This document shows, one piece after another, positions 7,353 to 18,762 of a stretch of DNA of 64,000 nt. The first letter of the stretch is position 1. Each line of letters starts with the position of its first letter. Made by a program: the position numbers and the translations under genes. Under the pieces are notes generated by a model. It searched no databases and was not told the origin of the DNA. It saw only the letters and a program-made list of their open reading frames with translations. The stretch spans positions 1 through 64,000 of the forward strand of contig NZ_JAHLYP010000042.1 of the NCBI RefSeq assembly GCF_025127995.1, read 5' to 3'. The DNA comes from Synechococcus sp. CS-1332. GTDB taxonomy: Bacteria; Cyanobacteriota; Cyanobacteriia; PCC-6307; Cyanobiaceae.

Positions 7353-9093
7353 CGACCCACCCCTGCAAGATCTGGCCGCCGGGCCGATTGTTCAGCTTGA
7401 TCTGCGTGACCCCCACCGCCACCTGGTCAGGGTGACGTTGCACGTGCAACCCCAGTGTCTGCAGCCGGAGCTGCGCCTGCCCGCCTGGACACCGGGCTCC
7501 TACCTGATTCGCGACTACGTCCGCCATCTGGAGGCCCTGGAGGTGCACCAGGGGGGAATCCCCGTGGCCAGCACGCGAGCGGCGGAGGCCTGCTGGGGTC
7601 TGGAGCTCACCAGCCTGGCGCCACTGGTGATTCGCTACCGCCTCCAGGCCACGGAGCTGAGTGTGCGCACCTGCCACCTCAGTGCCGACCACGGCTTTCT
7701 GGCTCTGGCCGGGGTGGTCCTGCAGGTCAGCGGCGAACGCTGGCACCCCCATCGGCTCGAGCTGGCGTTGCCCGAGGGATGGCAGGCCTTCGTGCCCCTG
7801 CCCAGCAATGGTGAGAACGCCTGGATCGCCGCCGACTTCGACCGGCTGATCGACAGTCCTGTCGAGGTCGGCCCCCACCCGTGCCACCGGTTCAGCGTCG
7901 CAGGGGCCCCGCACCGCTGGGTCACCTGGGGTACCGACCTGCCCGCCGACGATCCGCTCTGGCTCGCCGACGTGGAGCGGGTCGCTCTGGCCTGCTGCCG
8001 CCTGATGGGGGAGCCCACCCCCGCCAGCGACAACTACCTGTTCGTCCTGCATCTGCTGGCCGAGGCCTATGGCGGCCTGGAACACGACCACGGCAGCGTG
8101 CTGCAGTTCGGCCGCCGGGCCCTGGCGGCGCCAGGCGGCCGGCGCAAGCTGCTGCAACTGGTGGCCCATGAGTACCTCCACCAATGGAATGTGCGCCGCC
8201 TGAGGCCTGCCGAACTCACCCCCATTGACTACGACAGGGCCACCATCGTTCCCGGTCTCTGGTTTGCCGAAGGCGTCACCTCCTACCTCGACCTGCTGCT
8301 GCCACTGGCGGCCGGCATCGGTACGGAAGGCGAACTTCTGGAGGACCTGGGGGCCGATCTCAGCCGTTACCTGCTCACCCCCGGTCGCCAGATCCAGGGC
8401 TTGCGGCAGAGCGCCGAAGAGGCCTGGGTGAAGCTCTACCGGCAGGACGCCTCCTCCGCCGACAGTCAGATCAGTTACTACCTCAAGGGGGCCGTGGTCG
8501 CCCTGGTGCTCGACCTGCATTTGCGGCGGCAGGGGTCGTGCCTGGCCGTCGTGCTTCGAGCCCTCTGGCGCAGCCATGGGGCCTGGGGTCGTGGGTACCG
8601 GAACGACGACCTGATCGCTGCCTTCGCCGAGCAGGCTCCCGATCTGGCCCAGCTCCTGCCCCACTGGCTGGAGAGCACCGACGACCCCGACCTCGCCAGC
8701 TACCTGGCTGATGTGGGCCTTGCCCTGGTGCCGACGTTCGCGGCGGACCCTTTCCTCGGCTGGCAACTTGAGGACGCCGCGGACAGGCTGATGCAGCTGA
8801 AGCGGGTGCACAGGGACGCCCCGGCCGAACGGGCTCGCCTGCAGCCAGGCGACGAGCTGCTGGCCCTCGATGGTGTGCGACTGCGGCGGCCGGAGGACCT
8901 CGCCCTGGCCATCGGCCCCGCCACGGCACCGGCCGAGCGGGAGTTGCTCTACTGCCGTGATGGCCGGGTGCGCAGCACCGTTCTCATGGCCGAGCCCCCT
9001 GCGGTGGCCAGCTGGCAACTGGTGATCGATCCCGTCCTGGTGAGTGACCTGACGGGGCTGAACCGGCGGCGCTGGCTGTCGCTCCAGCCATGA
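7345..9093 (+). CDS. M61 glycyl aminopeptidase-like metalloprotease with PDZ domain
   Basis: A protein of 582 residues from GTG 7345. An N-terminal beta domain ('PAWTPGSYLIRDYVRHLEAL') is typical of M61 peptidases. The zinc site 'AHEYLHQWNVRRLRP' has its HExxH at about residue 275, and the downstream glutamate lies in 'WFAEGVTSYLDLL'. The last 100 residues form a PDZ-like module ('VHRDAPAERARLQPGDELLALDGVRLRRPEDL'). There is no signal peptide, so a cytoplasmic site is likely. The family cleaves N-terminal Gly or Ala from peptides; the actual substrate here is unknown. The end overlaps the amidase start by 4 nt (ATGA), so ycf35-like, peptidase and amidase look like one operon. Confidence 0.9.
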   Translation: MSDDPPLQDLAAGPIVQLDLRDPHRHLVRVTLHVQPQCLQPELRLPAWTPGSYLIRDYVRHLEALEVHQGGIPVASTRAAEACWGLELTSLAPLVIRYRLQATELSVRTCHLSADHGFLALAGVVLQVSGERWHPHRLELALPEGWQAFVPLPSNGENAWIAADFDRLIDSPVEVGPHPCHRFSVAGAPHRWVTWGTDLPADDPLWLADVERVALACCRLMGEPTPASDNYLFVLHLLAEAYGGLEHDHGSVLQFGRRALAAPGGRRKLLQLVAHEYLHQWNVRRLRPAELTPIDYDRATIVPGLWFAEGVTSYLDLLLPLAAGIGTEGELLEDLGADLSRYLLTPGRQIQGLRQSAEEAWVKLYRQDASSADSQISYYLKGAVVALVLDLHLRRQGSCLAVVLRALWRSHGAWGRGYRNDDLIAAFAEQAPDLAQLLPHWLESTDDPDLASYLADVGLALVPTFAADPFLGWQLEDAADRLMQLKRVHRDAPAERARLQPGDELLALDGVRLRRPEDLALAIGPATAPAERELLYCRDGRVRSTVLMAEPPAVASWQLVIDPVLVSDLTGLNRRRWLSLQP

Positions 9094-9968
9094 GTGCCTC
9101 CTTGCGACCCCTGGTACTGGCTCTGGCCGGTGCGGGTGTGCTGAGCATCGGCGGACTCACCTGGTTGGGCCGCGACCTGTTCGGCGCCCCGGGCAATGCC
9201 GGTGGTCGCGCCTCCCTGCTCGACCTGCTGGAGGAGGTGCGCCAATCCCCGGCCGCCGGCGGACTGCTGCAGCAGCCTCCGGCGGCGCAGGCCCTGCCGC
9301 CGCCCCATGCGGCCTGGCGTGCACCCCTGGGAGGTGCCTGCCAGGCTGATCCCCTCCTGCGCAGCCGCCTGCTCGCTCTGGCGGAACGCCTCCGCTACGA
9401 GACCATCCGGCTGCGCATCGATCCGAGCAACTACGGCGAGCGCTTTCGTCAGGATGTCTTCGGCCAGCCGCTGGATCCCACGCCCCAGGTCGTCGTATTG
9501 CACGAGACCGTTTATGGCATCAACTCGGCGATCAACACGTTCATGACGCCCCATCCGCGTGACGAGGACCAGGTGAGCTACCACACCCTGATCGGCCTGG
9601 ACGGCCGGGTGGTGGAGGTGCTCGATCCTTCCAAGCGGGCCTTCGGGTCAGGCAATTCCGCCTTCAACGGCCGCTGGGTGGTGACCAATCCCGAGGTGGG
9701 AGGGTCGATCAACAACTTCTCCCTGCACCTCAGCCTGGAAACCCCCCTTGATGGGGAAGACCAGGACAGCGCTCACAGCGGTTACACCGCCGCCCAGTAC
9801 GACGCGCTGGCGATCGTGCTCGGCCGCTGGATGCGTCGTTTCGCCATTCCCGCCAACAACATCACCACGCACCGCCATGTGGATCTGGGTGGAGAGCGCA
9901 TGGATCCACGCAGTTTCGACTGGCGTGAGCTGCAGCTGAGGCTGGCTTCCATCGGCGTTCTGTGCTGA
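9090..9968 (+). CDS. N-acetylmuramoyl-L-alanine amidase (Amidase_2 type), exported
   Basis: A protein of 292 residues. Residues 5-30 form a hydrophobic signal or anchor (LVLALAGAGVLSIGGLTWL). The catalytic domain starts near residue 125. 'VVVLHETVYG' gives the first zinc His; 'THRHVDLGGERMDPRSFDW' gives the second His and the aspartate used in PGRP/amidase-2 folds. It should cut the MurNAc-L-Ala bond of peptidoglycan in the periplasm, or anhydro-muropeptides during recycling. It overlaps the upstream peptidase gene by 4 nt. It could be linked to murQ in cell-wall recycling, but that is inference. Confidence 0.85.
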   Translation: MSASLRPLVLALAGAGVLSIGGLTWLGRDLFGAPGNAGGRASLLDLLEEVRQSPAAGGLLQQPPAAQALPPPHAAWRAPLGGACQADPLLRSRLLALAERLRYETIRLRIDPSNYGERFRQDVFGQPLDPTPQVVVLHETVYGINSAINTFMTPHPRDEDQVSYHTLIGLDGRVVEVLDPSKRAFGSGNSAFNGRWVVTNPEVGGSINNFSLHLSLETPLDGEDQDSAHSGYTAAQYDALAIVLGRWMRRFAIPANNITTHRHVDLGGERMDPRSFDWRELQLRLASIGVLC

Positions 9969-10001
9969 TGGACTCTGCCTCAGACGCTCAGACGCTCGGG
10001 C

Positions 10002-10874
10002 TCAGATCAACGGGCTGGTGATCGCCTTACGGCTGCCGTAGAGGAGGGCATGCAGTTCTGGATCCTGCATGTAGCGGAGAACCCGCGCGGGGTAATCAAG
10101 CTTGCCGTTGTGGAGATAGGCCAGGGTGGCCATGGCCTTGGCGTCGGACGGGGAGGTGCTGGCCATCAGCAGGGCTTGATCGGAGAGGCCCAGGGCCTGC
10201 TTCAGGCGCACGAACTTGCCCACCAGCAGCCGCACGTTGCGATCGGGATCGAGCAGCTCCGTGCGGGCCTCCTCGATCTGCTCAGGAGTGGCATTGGCGG
10301 GCAGAAGCCCCTGTTTGACGAGCTCGCCAAGGCTGAGCTGGGCAGGACCGTGAGTGCTGAACAGGCCGCTGCGGGCGGCCAGGGGATGGTCCTCGCCGGG
10401 CTTGGCGTGCTGCAGTTCATCGAACAGCACGGCTGTGACCAGCATCGGATTGATGTGGTGACGGCGGCTTTCGCTCAGGATCACCGGCCTGAGCTCTTCG
10501 AGCCGTCCGAGGGTGCGGGTGCGCAAGGGCTGGAGCTGGTCGATGCCCTCGGTGAACAGCTGGGCGAGACGGGGTTGGGGGCCGTGAACCCCGAAGCGGC
10601 GGTTCAGCTCCCGCAGTTCCTCGGGGCTGAAATCGATCGGATCGGGCCGGAGGCCTTCGCTGGTGGAGGGACTGATCAGGGGGAAGGCTTCAATGCCGCG
10701 TCCGCCTTCCGTGAGCTGGAGAAGGGAGCGGCCCTGGACCCGGGGTTCGCCGCTGAAGGGCAAGACACTCAGGCCGATGGCTCCCAGAAGCAAGGACCCG
10801 CGCAACGCGAGACGAAGCCGGCTCCGCTGGAAGGTGGAGCTGAGGGAACTAGTTCCTGTCAGGTGGGCCAGCAA
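10002..10874 (-). CDS. Secreted DUF1402-like / lysozyme-like protein
   Basis: About 290 residues. The first 40 residues are Arg-rich and then hydrophobic (LRGSLLLGAIGLSVLPFSG), a likely signal peptide. The C-terminal half resembles DUF1402/transglycosylase-like helical domains: 'SRRHHINPMLVTAVLFDELQH', 'GLFSTHGPAQLSLGELVKQG', 'RNVRLLVGKFVRLKQALG' and 'AMATLAYLHNGKLDYPARVL'. A glutamate in 'FDELQH' sits where lytic transglycosylases have theirs, but I cannot confirm activity. There is no good ATG: TTG 10874 and TTG 10805 are the candidates, and the frame is open upstream to 11000 where it would overlap the pgi leader. The identification is tentative. Confidence 0.55.
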   Translation of the reverse strand: MLAHLTGTSSLSSTFQRSRLRLALRGSLLLGAIGLSVLPFSGEPRVQGRSLLQLTEGGRGIEAFPLISPSTSEGLRPDPIDFSPEELRELNRRFGVHGPQPRLAQLFTEGIDQLQPLRTRTLGRLEELRPVILSESRRHHINPMLVTAVLFDELQHAKPGEDHPLAARSGLFSTHGPAQLSLGELVKQGLLPANATPEQIEEARTELLDPDRNVRLLVGKFVRLKQALGLSDQALLMASTSPSDAKAMATLAYLHNGKLDYPARVLRYMQDPELHALLYGSRKAITSPLI

Positions 10875-11049
10875 GCAAAGTTCTTTGCTTTGAAAACCAA
10901 TCGTAACGACAATGTCCGGAATTTCTCTTTTTTTGGGGGCGCTCTGGCCGCCGGCCCCTGTGGCGGAAGACCCGCATCCGCCGATCCGCTTGCCGAACAT
11001 GGAGGCGGATGGATACGGTTCGGGGGCCCGTCACGGCGTCCCAGGAGCC

Positions 11050-12651
11050 ATGTCCCCGCTGCCGCCGTTGAACGGCCTCGATTCCGCTGCCCTCTGGGAG
11101 CGTTTCCGCCAGCTTCTCTGGCACGATTCCGACCTCGGTCTCTGGCTGGACGTCAGCAGGATGGCCGTTGAGGAAGTGGATCTGGAGGCCTTCCAGGCCC
11201 CCTTCGCCCGTGCCTTCGCCGCCATGGAGGCCCTGGAGGCCGGTGCCATCGCCAACGCCGACGAAGGGCGCCAGGTGGGCCATTACTGGTTGCGGGACCC
11301 GGAGCTGGCTCCCGATCCGACGGTGGCGGTTGCTATCGCCGCCGAAATTGATCGCCTCGAAGCCTTCGGGCGGGACGTGCTGGCGGGTTCGGTCACGGCG
11401 CCCGGCGGCGGGCCCTTCACCGACGTTCTCTGGATCGGCATCGGCGGCTCTGGTCTTGGTCCCCTGCTGATGCTCAGGGCCCTGCAGCGCCATGGAACGG
11501 GTCTGCCGTTCCATTTTTTCGACAACGTCGACCCCGACGGCATGGCCCGCACCCTGGCCGCCCTAGGCGAGCGCCTCACCACCACGCTGGTGGTTGTGGT
11601 GAGCAAATCGGGCGGGACCCCCGAACCCCACCTCGGCATGGTGCAGGCCCGGGCCCGGGTGGTGGCGGCCGGTGGTGATTGGAGCGCCCAGGCCGTGGCC
11701 GTGACCATGGGGGGCAGCCGCCTGGACCAGGAGGCCAAGGCGGCCGGCTGGCTGCGGCGCTTCGACATGTTCGATTGGGTGGGCGGCCGCACCAGCATCA
11801 CCAGCGCCGTCGGCCTGCTGCCCGCCGCCTTGATCGGTGCCGACCTGCGCGGCTTCCTGGACGGGGCCGCCGCGATGGATCGCCTCACGCGCGTGCCCGA
11901 TCTGCGCGCCAACCCGGCGGCCTTGCTGGCCGCCTCCTGGCATGTGGCCGGTGGCGGCCGGGGCCGCCGCGACATGGTGGTCCTCCCCTACCGAGACCGG
12001 CTGGAGGTGTTCAGCCGCTACCTGCAGCAGCTGGTGATGGAGTCCCTGGGCAAGCGGCTCGACCGGGACGGTGAGGTGGTGCACCAGGGCCTTGCGGTGT
12101 ATGGCAACAAGGGCTCCACCGACCAGCACGCCTATGTCCAGCAACTGCGCGATGGACTCGACAATTTCTTCGTGACCTTCATCGAGGTGCTGGAGGATCC
12201 GGCGGAAATCCCCACGATCGATGGCGAGTGCCCGGCCGATTTTCTCGAAGGGTTCCTGCAGGGCACCCGAACGGCCCTCGCCGAGCAGGATCGCCAGAGC
12301 ATCACCATCACCCTGCGGCGGTTTGACGCCCGGGGCCTCGGGGCCCTGATCGGCCTGTTCGAGCGGGCGGTGGGGCTCTACGGAGAGCTCGTCAACGTCA
12401 ACGCCTACCACCAGCCCGGGGTGGAAGCCGGCAAGCTGGCGGCCGCCGGGATCCTGTCCGTGCAGAGCCAGGTGGAAGGGCTGCTGGCCGATGGCCAGCC
12501 CCGCAGCCTGGCCGCGATCCAGACGGAACTGGAGCTGGAGGCGGTGGAGCCGGTGTTCTGGCTGCTACGCCATCTCTGCGCCAACGATCGTGGTTATGGC
12601 GCCGTTGGCGACTGGGGCCGGCCCGACAGCCTCACCTTCCACCACACCTGA
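11050..12651 (+). CDS. pgi: Glucose-6-phosphate isomerase
   Basis: Pgi interconverts glucose-6-phosphate and fructose-6-phosphate. The protein has 533 residues from ATG 11050, which follows GGAG after a short spacer; an in-frame ATG at 10912 lies far upstream in non-conserved sequence. Substrate-binding motifs are '[15 protein letters not shown]' (near residue 135) and '[15 protein letters not shown]'. '[16 protein letters not shown]', '[15 protein letters not shown]' and '[19 protein letters not shown]' complete the cyanobacterial Pgi pattern. The space before it (10875-11049) holds GC-rich sequence with an A/T-rich patch near 10880-10930 and must carry promoters for both directions; I see no convincing -35/-10 pair. 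Confidence 0.95.
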   Translation: MSPLPPLNGLDSAALWERFRQLLWHDSDLGLWLDVSRMAVEEVDLEAFQAPFARAFAAMEALEAGAIANADEGRQVGHYWLRDPELAPDPTVAVAIAAEIDRLEAFGRDVLAGSVTAPGGGPFTDVLWIGIGGSGLGPLLMLRALQRHGTGLPFHFFDNVDPDGMARTLAALGERLTTTLVVVVSKSGGTPEPHLGMVQARARVVAAGGDWSAQAVAVTMGGSRLDQEAKAAGWLRRFDMFDWVGGRTSITSAVGLLPAALIGADLRGFLDGAAAMDRLTRVPDLRANPAALLAASWHVAGGGRGRRDMVVLPYRDRLEVFSRYLQQLVMESLGKRLDRDGEVVHQGLAVYGNKGSTDQHAYVQQLRDGLDNFFVTFIEVLEDPAEIPTIDGECPADFLEGFLQGTRTALAEQDRQSITITLRRFDARGLGALIGLFERAVGLYGELVNVNAYHQPGVEAGKLAAAGILSVQSQVEGLLADGQPRSLAAIQTELELEAVEPVFWLLRHLCANDRGYGAVGDWGRPDSLTFHHT

Positions 12652-12670
12652 TAGGTTTCGGATCTTTCCC

Positions 12671-13783
12671 ATGGTCCGATCCCGTGCCGCGGTCGCCTGG
12701 GCCGCAGGCGAGCCGCTGGAGGTCACCGAGATCGACGTGGAAGGGCCCCGCGCCGGCGAGGTGTTGCTGCGGGTGGTGGCCACGGGCGTGTGCCACACCG
12801 ATGCCTTCACCCTCTCCGGTTCCGACCCCGAGGGGATCTTCCCGGCGGTGCTCGGCCATGAGGGCGGTGCGGTGGTGGAGGAGATCGGCCCGGGGGTGAC
12901 CTCCCTGGCTGTCGGGGATCACGTGATTCCCCTCTACACGCCCGAATGCCGCGCCTGCCGCTTCTGCCTGTCCGGCAAGACCAACCTCTGTCAGGCGATC
13001 CGCGGCACCCAGGGCAAGGGCCTGATGCCCGACGGCAGCAGCCGTTTCTCCCGGAACGGCGAGCGGATCTTCCACTACATGGGCACCTCGACCTTTTCCG
13101 AGTACACGGTGGTGCCCGAGATCGCCGTCGCCAGGATCGCCCCTGAGGCGCCCCTGGAGAAGGTGTGCCTGTTGGGATGCGGCGTCACCACAGGAATCGG
13201 CGCCGTGCTCAACACCGCCAAGGTGGAACCGGGCAGCAGCGTGGCCGTCTTCGGCCTCGGCGGCATCGGCCTGGCGGTGATCATCGGGGCGGTGATGGCC
13301 GGTGCGGAGCGGATCATCGGCATCGACACCAACCCCGACAAGTTCGCCATCGCCGGCCAGCTCGGCGCCACTGAGTGCCTTGATCCGAAGGCCTTCGACG
13401 CCCCCATCCAGGAGGTGGTGATCGATCGCACCGATGGTGGAGTTGATTACTCGTTCGAGTGCATCGGCAACGTTCAGGTGATGCGCGCCGCCCTGGAGTC
13501 CTGCCACAAGGGCTGGGGCGAATCCACGATCATCGGTGTGGCCGGAGCGGGCCAGGAGATCGCCACCCGGCCGTTCCAGCTGGTGACGGGGCGGGTGTGG
13601 AGGGGCTCCGCCTTCGGTGGGGTGCGGGGCCGCAGCGAGCTGCCCGGCTATGTCGAGCGATTCCAGCAGGGGGAGATCCCCCTCGAGCGCTTCATCACCC
13701 ACACGATGGGACTGGAGGACATCAACCGGGCCTTCGACCTGATGCACGCCGGCCAGAGCATCCGTTCCGTGATCCACTTCTGA
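12671..13783 (+). CDS. frmA: S-(hydroxymethyl)glutathione dehydrogenase (class III alcohol dehydrogenase)
   Basis: A protein of 370 residues from ATG 12671. It oxidises S-hydroxymethylglutathione, formed from formaldehyde and glutathione, with NAD. Zinc-binding residues are in '[11 protein letters not shown]' and '[11 protein letters not shown]', and the structural zinc has the cysteines in '[18 protein letters not shown]'. The NAD fold is '[20 protein letters not shown]', and '[23 protein letters not shown]' is class III-specific. The gene follows pgi by 19 nt and is followed 19 nt later by the S-formylglutathione hydrolase, so the pair forms a formaldehyde-oxidation operon. Confidence 0.95.
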   Translation: MVRSRAAVAWAAGEPLEVTEIDVEGPRAGEVLLRVVATGVCHTDAFTLSGSDPEGIFPAVLGHEGGAVVEEIGPGVTSLAVGDHVIPLYTPECRACRFCLSGKTNLCQAIRGTQGKGLMPDGSSRFSRNGERIFHYMGTSTFSEYTVVPEIAVARIAPEAPLEKVCLLGCGVTTGIGAVLNTAKVEPGSSVAVFGLGGIGLAVIIGAVMAGAERIIGIDTNPDKFAIAGQLGATECLDPKAFDAPIQEVVIDRTDGGVDYSFECIGNVQVMRAALESCHKGWGESTIIGVAGAGQEIATRPFQLVTGRVWRGSAFGGVRGRSELPGYVERFQQGEIPLERFITHTMGLEDINRAFDLMHAGQSIRSVIHF

Positions 13784-13802
13784 CCGCCGAGGCCAGCCCC
13801 CC

Positions 13803-14645
13803 ATGCTTGAGCTGCTCAGCGAAAACCGCAGTTTCGGCGGTCTGCACCGTCGCTACCGGCACCCATCGACCCAGCTGAACGGTGCGGCGACCCTGGCGGT
13901 GTTCCTGCCTCCCCAGGCCCTCGCCGGGGACCGGGTGCCGGCCCTGTACTGGCTGTCGGGCCTCACCTGCACTGATGAAAACGTCATGCAGAAGGGTGGG
14001 GCCCATCGCCTCGCCGCCGCCCTTGGCCTGGCCCTGGTGGCACCGGACACGAGCCCCAGGGGCCCCGAGGTGCCCACGGATCCGAAGGGCGGCTGGGATC
14101 TGGGCCATGGGGCGGGCTTCTACGTGGATGCCACCGCCTCCCCCTGGGACCGGCACTACCGAATGCACAGCTACGTGGTGGAGGAACTGCCCGGCCTGCT
14201 GGAGGCCCAGTTGCCCCTGAGCCAGGCGCGCAGCATCAGCGGCCACTCGATGGGGGGCCACGGCGCCCTGGTCGCGGCCCTGCGGCACCCGGGCCGCTTC
14301 CGATCGGTGTCGGCCTTCGCCCCCATCTGCCACCCGTCGGCCTGTCTGTGGGGCCAGAAGGCCTTCGGGGCCTACCTGGGAGCGGATCAACGGGCGTGGG
14401 CCGCCTGGGATGCCACGCTTCTGCTCGCCTCAGCGGCGGAGAGGCTGCCCCTGCTCGTGGATCAGGGCCTCGCCGATCCGTTCCTCGTCAGTCAGCTGCG
14501 GCCAGCCGAGCTGGCGGCGGCGGCCAAAGCGGCCGGTCACCCCCTGCAGCTCCGCTACCAGGAGGGCTACGACCACAGCTACTTCTTCATCGCCAGTTTC
14601 ATCGACGATCACCTGCGCCACCACGCGGCCGCCCTGGGGGACTGA
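13803..14645 (+). CDS. fghA: S-formylglutathione hydrolase
   Basis: An alpha/beta-hydrolase of 280 residues that releases formate and glutathione from S-formylglutathione, the step after FrmA. 'YWLSGLTCTDENVMQKGGAHR' is the esterase D family signature. The nucleophile Ser is in 'SISGHSMGGHGAL', the Asp in 'VDQGLADPF' and the His in 'GYDHSYFFIASFI', giving a complete catalytic triad. Length agrees with the family. The gene is convergent with leuS (18 nt apart). Confidence 0.94.
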   Translation: MLELLSENRSFGGLHRRYRHPSTQLNGAATLAVFLPPQALAGDRVPALYWLSGLTCTDENVMQKGGAHRLAAALGLALVAPDTSPRGPEVPTDPKGGWDLGHGAGFYVDATASPWDRHYRMHSYVVEELPGLLEAQLPLSQARSISGHSMGGHGALVAALRHPGRFRSVSAFAPICHPSACLWGQKAFGAYLGADQRAWAAWDATLLLASAAERLPLLVDQGLADPFLVSQLRPAELAAAAKAAGHPLQLRYQEGYDHSYFFIASFIDDHLRHHAAALGD

Positions 14646-14663
14646 CCAGGCTGCCCGCGGCCC

Positions 14664-17288
<2,625 letters not shown>

Positions 17289-17333
17289 GGGACCTATGGG
17301 GTGGATGTGATCGTGTCACAACCCATGGGTGGC

Positions 17334-17573
17334 TCAGCTGAGGGCGCGCAGCGAGGCGATCGCCGTCAGGCTGATCAGCAGCAAAGGGGTGCCGGGTTCG
17401 GTGCTCATCGCCAGAAAATGGCTGTCCTGCCAGCGGATGACGCCGTCAAACTCCTGGCCGGACACCAGCACGACATTCACCGGGGTGCGGATGCGGATCA
17501 GCTCCTGAACATGGCGCACGCTGGGCAGGGTCGTGTCGAGCCTGGGCCCCCGTCGTTCAAAGAAACTCTGCAT
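17334..17573 (-). CDS. hfq: Hfq-related RNA-binding protein (cyanobacterial type)
   Basis: A protein of 79 residues from ATG 17573. 'VRHVQELIRIRTPVNVVLVSGQEFDGVIRWQDSHFLAM' has the Sm1 pattern of the cyanobacterial Hfq subfamily, with 'LISLTAIASLRAL' as the Sm2 strand. As in other cyanobacteria, the usual proteobacterial RNA-contact residues (such as a YKH motif) are absent. The known cyanobacterial homologue acts with type IV pilus machinery rather than as a classic sRNA matchmaker; that is family knowledge. The gene is divergent from dapF with 34 nt between starts, a linkage seen in many cyanobacteria. Confidence 0.82.
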   Translation of the reverse strand: MQSFFERRGPRLDTTLPSVRHVQELIRIRTPVNVVLVSGQEFDGVIRWQDSHFLAMSTEPGTPLLLISLTAIASLRALS

Positions 17574-17607
17574 AGGATCGACCCCAACCTTCAGGACACT
17601 CGGAACG

Positions 17608-18762
17608 GTGCAACAGGTGCTCCAATTCAGCAAATATCAGGGTCTGGGGAATGACTTCTTGCTGCTTGACGGCCGCAGCTTAGGGGATTCTGAGGACGTG
17701 TTCGGATTGACCCCCGAATGGGTACGGCGGCTCTGCGACCGTCGCTTCGGGGTCGGCGCCGACGGCGTGATCCTGGCCCTGCCGCCCAGGGAAGGCGGGG
17801 AGTTGCGGATGCGCATCTTCAATGCCGATGGAACGGAACCGGAGATGTGCGGCAACGGCATCCGCTGCCTGGCCCGTTTCCTGGCCGACAGCGACGGCGA
17901 CGTTGCCCCCCGTCGCTGGGAGGTCGAGACCCTGGCCGGTCGCATCGTGCCGGCCTTGGCCGAAGACGGTCGCATCCGCGTCGACATGGGCGCCCCATTC
18001 CTGACCCCGGAGACGATTCCCACCGGCCTGGCGGTGGGGGTGGAGGGGTTGCCGGTGGGGATGCTGGAGGTGCTGGGCGAGCCCATGGCCGTGGCGGCCG
18101 CCGGCATGGGCAATCCCCACGCCGTGGTGCCGGTGGATGACGTGGCGGCCATCGATCTGGAGTCCCTGGGTGCGGCCTTGGAGGTGCATGAGGCCTTTCC
18201 GGCCCGTACGAATGTCCACTTCGTTCAGGTGCTGACCCCCGACCATCTGGTGATGCGGGTGTGGGAGCGGGGAGCTGGGCCCACGCTGGCCTGTGGCACC
18301 GGCGCCTGCGCCACCCTGGTGGCTTGCCACCTGCTGGGTCTGGCCGACCGCCAGGCCCGGCTCGATCTCCCTGGTGGCCCGCTGGAAATCGACTGGGACG
18401 AGGCCAGCGGCCACGTCTTCATGACCGGTCCCGCCGAGGCGGTGTTTGACGGGGTGGTGGCCCCCTCCCTGTTCGGGACGGGAGACGAGCGGCCTCCCGC
18501 CGCGGAGACGCCACCGCCGCCCACTACCCCATCGGCCCTTGTCGAGACCGAGCCTTCCCTGGACAGCATTGATTGCGCGACGGTGTGCGTCAACGGCTGT
18601 CTGCGCCCTGAAGCCTGTGCCAGTGCCAGTGCCGAGGCCCGCGCCCGGGTCACGGCGCTGCTGGAGGGTTGCTCCCTCGATGACCTGGTGGCCCTGGCCG
18701 GCGAGTCCCTGGAATCCCGCACCCGGGGCCGCCTCTGCCGAGATGAACCCGCCGTCTCCTGA
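17608..18762 (+). CDS. dapF: Diaminopimelate epimerase with Cys-rich C-terminal extension
   Basis: DapF converts LL- to meso-diaminopimelate for lysine and peptidoglycan. From GTG 17608 the protein has 384 residues, about 100 more than the family norm. The catalytic cysteines are Cys81 in 'EMCGNGIRCLARF' and Cys229 in 'LACGTGACATLVA'. After residue about 290 comes a Pro-rich linker (RPPAAETPPPPTTPS), then a segment with Cys323, Cys327, Cys331 and Cys337 ('DCATVCVNGCLRPEAC') and a helical part 'VTALLEGCSLDDLVALAGES'. The extension is read straight through with no stop. It looks like a small cyanobacterial Cys-rich protein fused to DapF. The 3' end overlaps the next gene (cysteine desulfurase) by 20 nt. 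Confidence 0.93.
   Translation: MQQVLQFSKYQGLGNDFLLLDGRSLGDSEDVFGLTPEWVRRLCDRRFGVGADGVILALPPREGGELRMRIFNADGTEPEMCGNGIRCLARFLADSDGDVAPRRWEVETLAGRIVPALAEDGRIRVDMGAPFLTPETIPTGLAVGVEGLPVGMLEVLGEPMAVAAAGMGNPHAVVPVDDVAAIDLESLGAALEVHEAFPARTNVHFVQVLTPDHLVMRVWERGAGPTLACGTGACATLVACHLLGLADRQARLDLPGGPLEIDWDEASGHVFMTGPAEAVFDGVVAPSLFGTGDERPPAAETPPPPTTPSALVETEPSLDSIDCATVCVNGCLRPEACASASAEARARVTALLEGCSLDDLVALAGESLESRTRGRLCRDEPAVS

Noticed and set aside
10050-11171. 373-codon plus-strand frame opposite the DUF1402-like gene
   Set aside because: The composition is typical of an antisense shadow, and it runs into pgi in a wrong frame.
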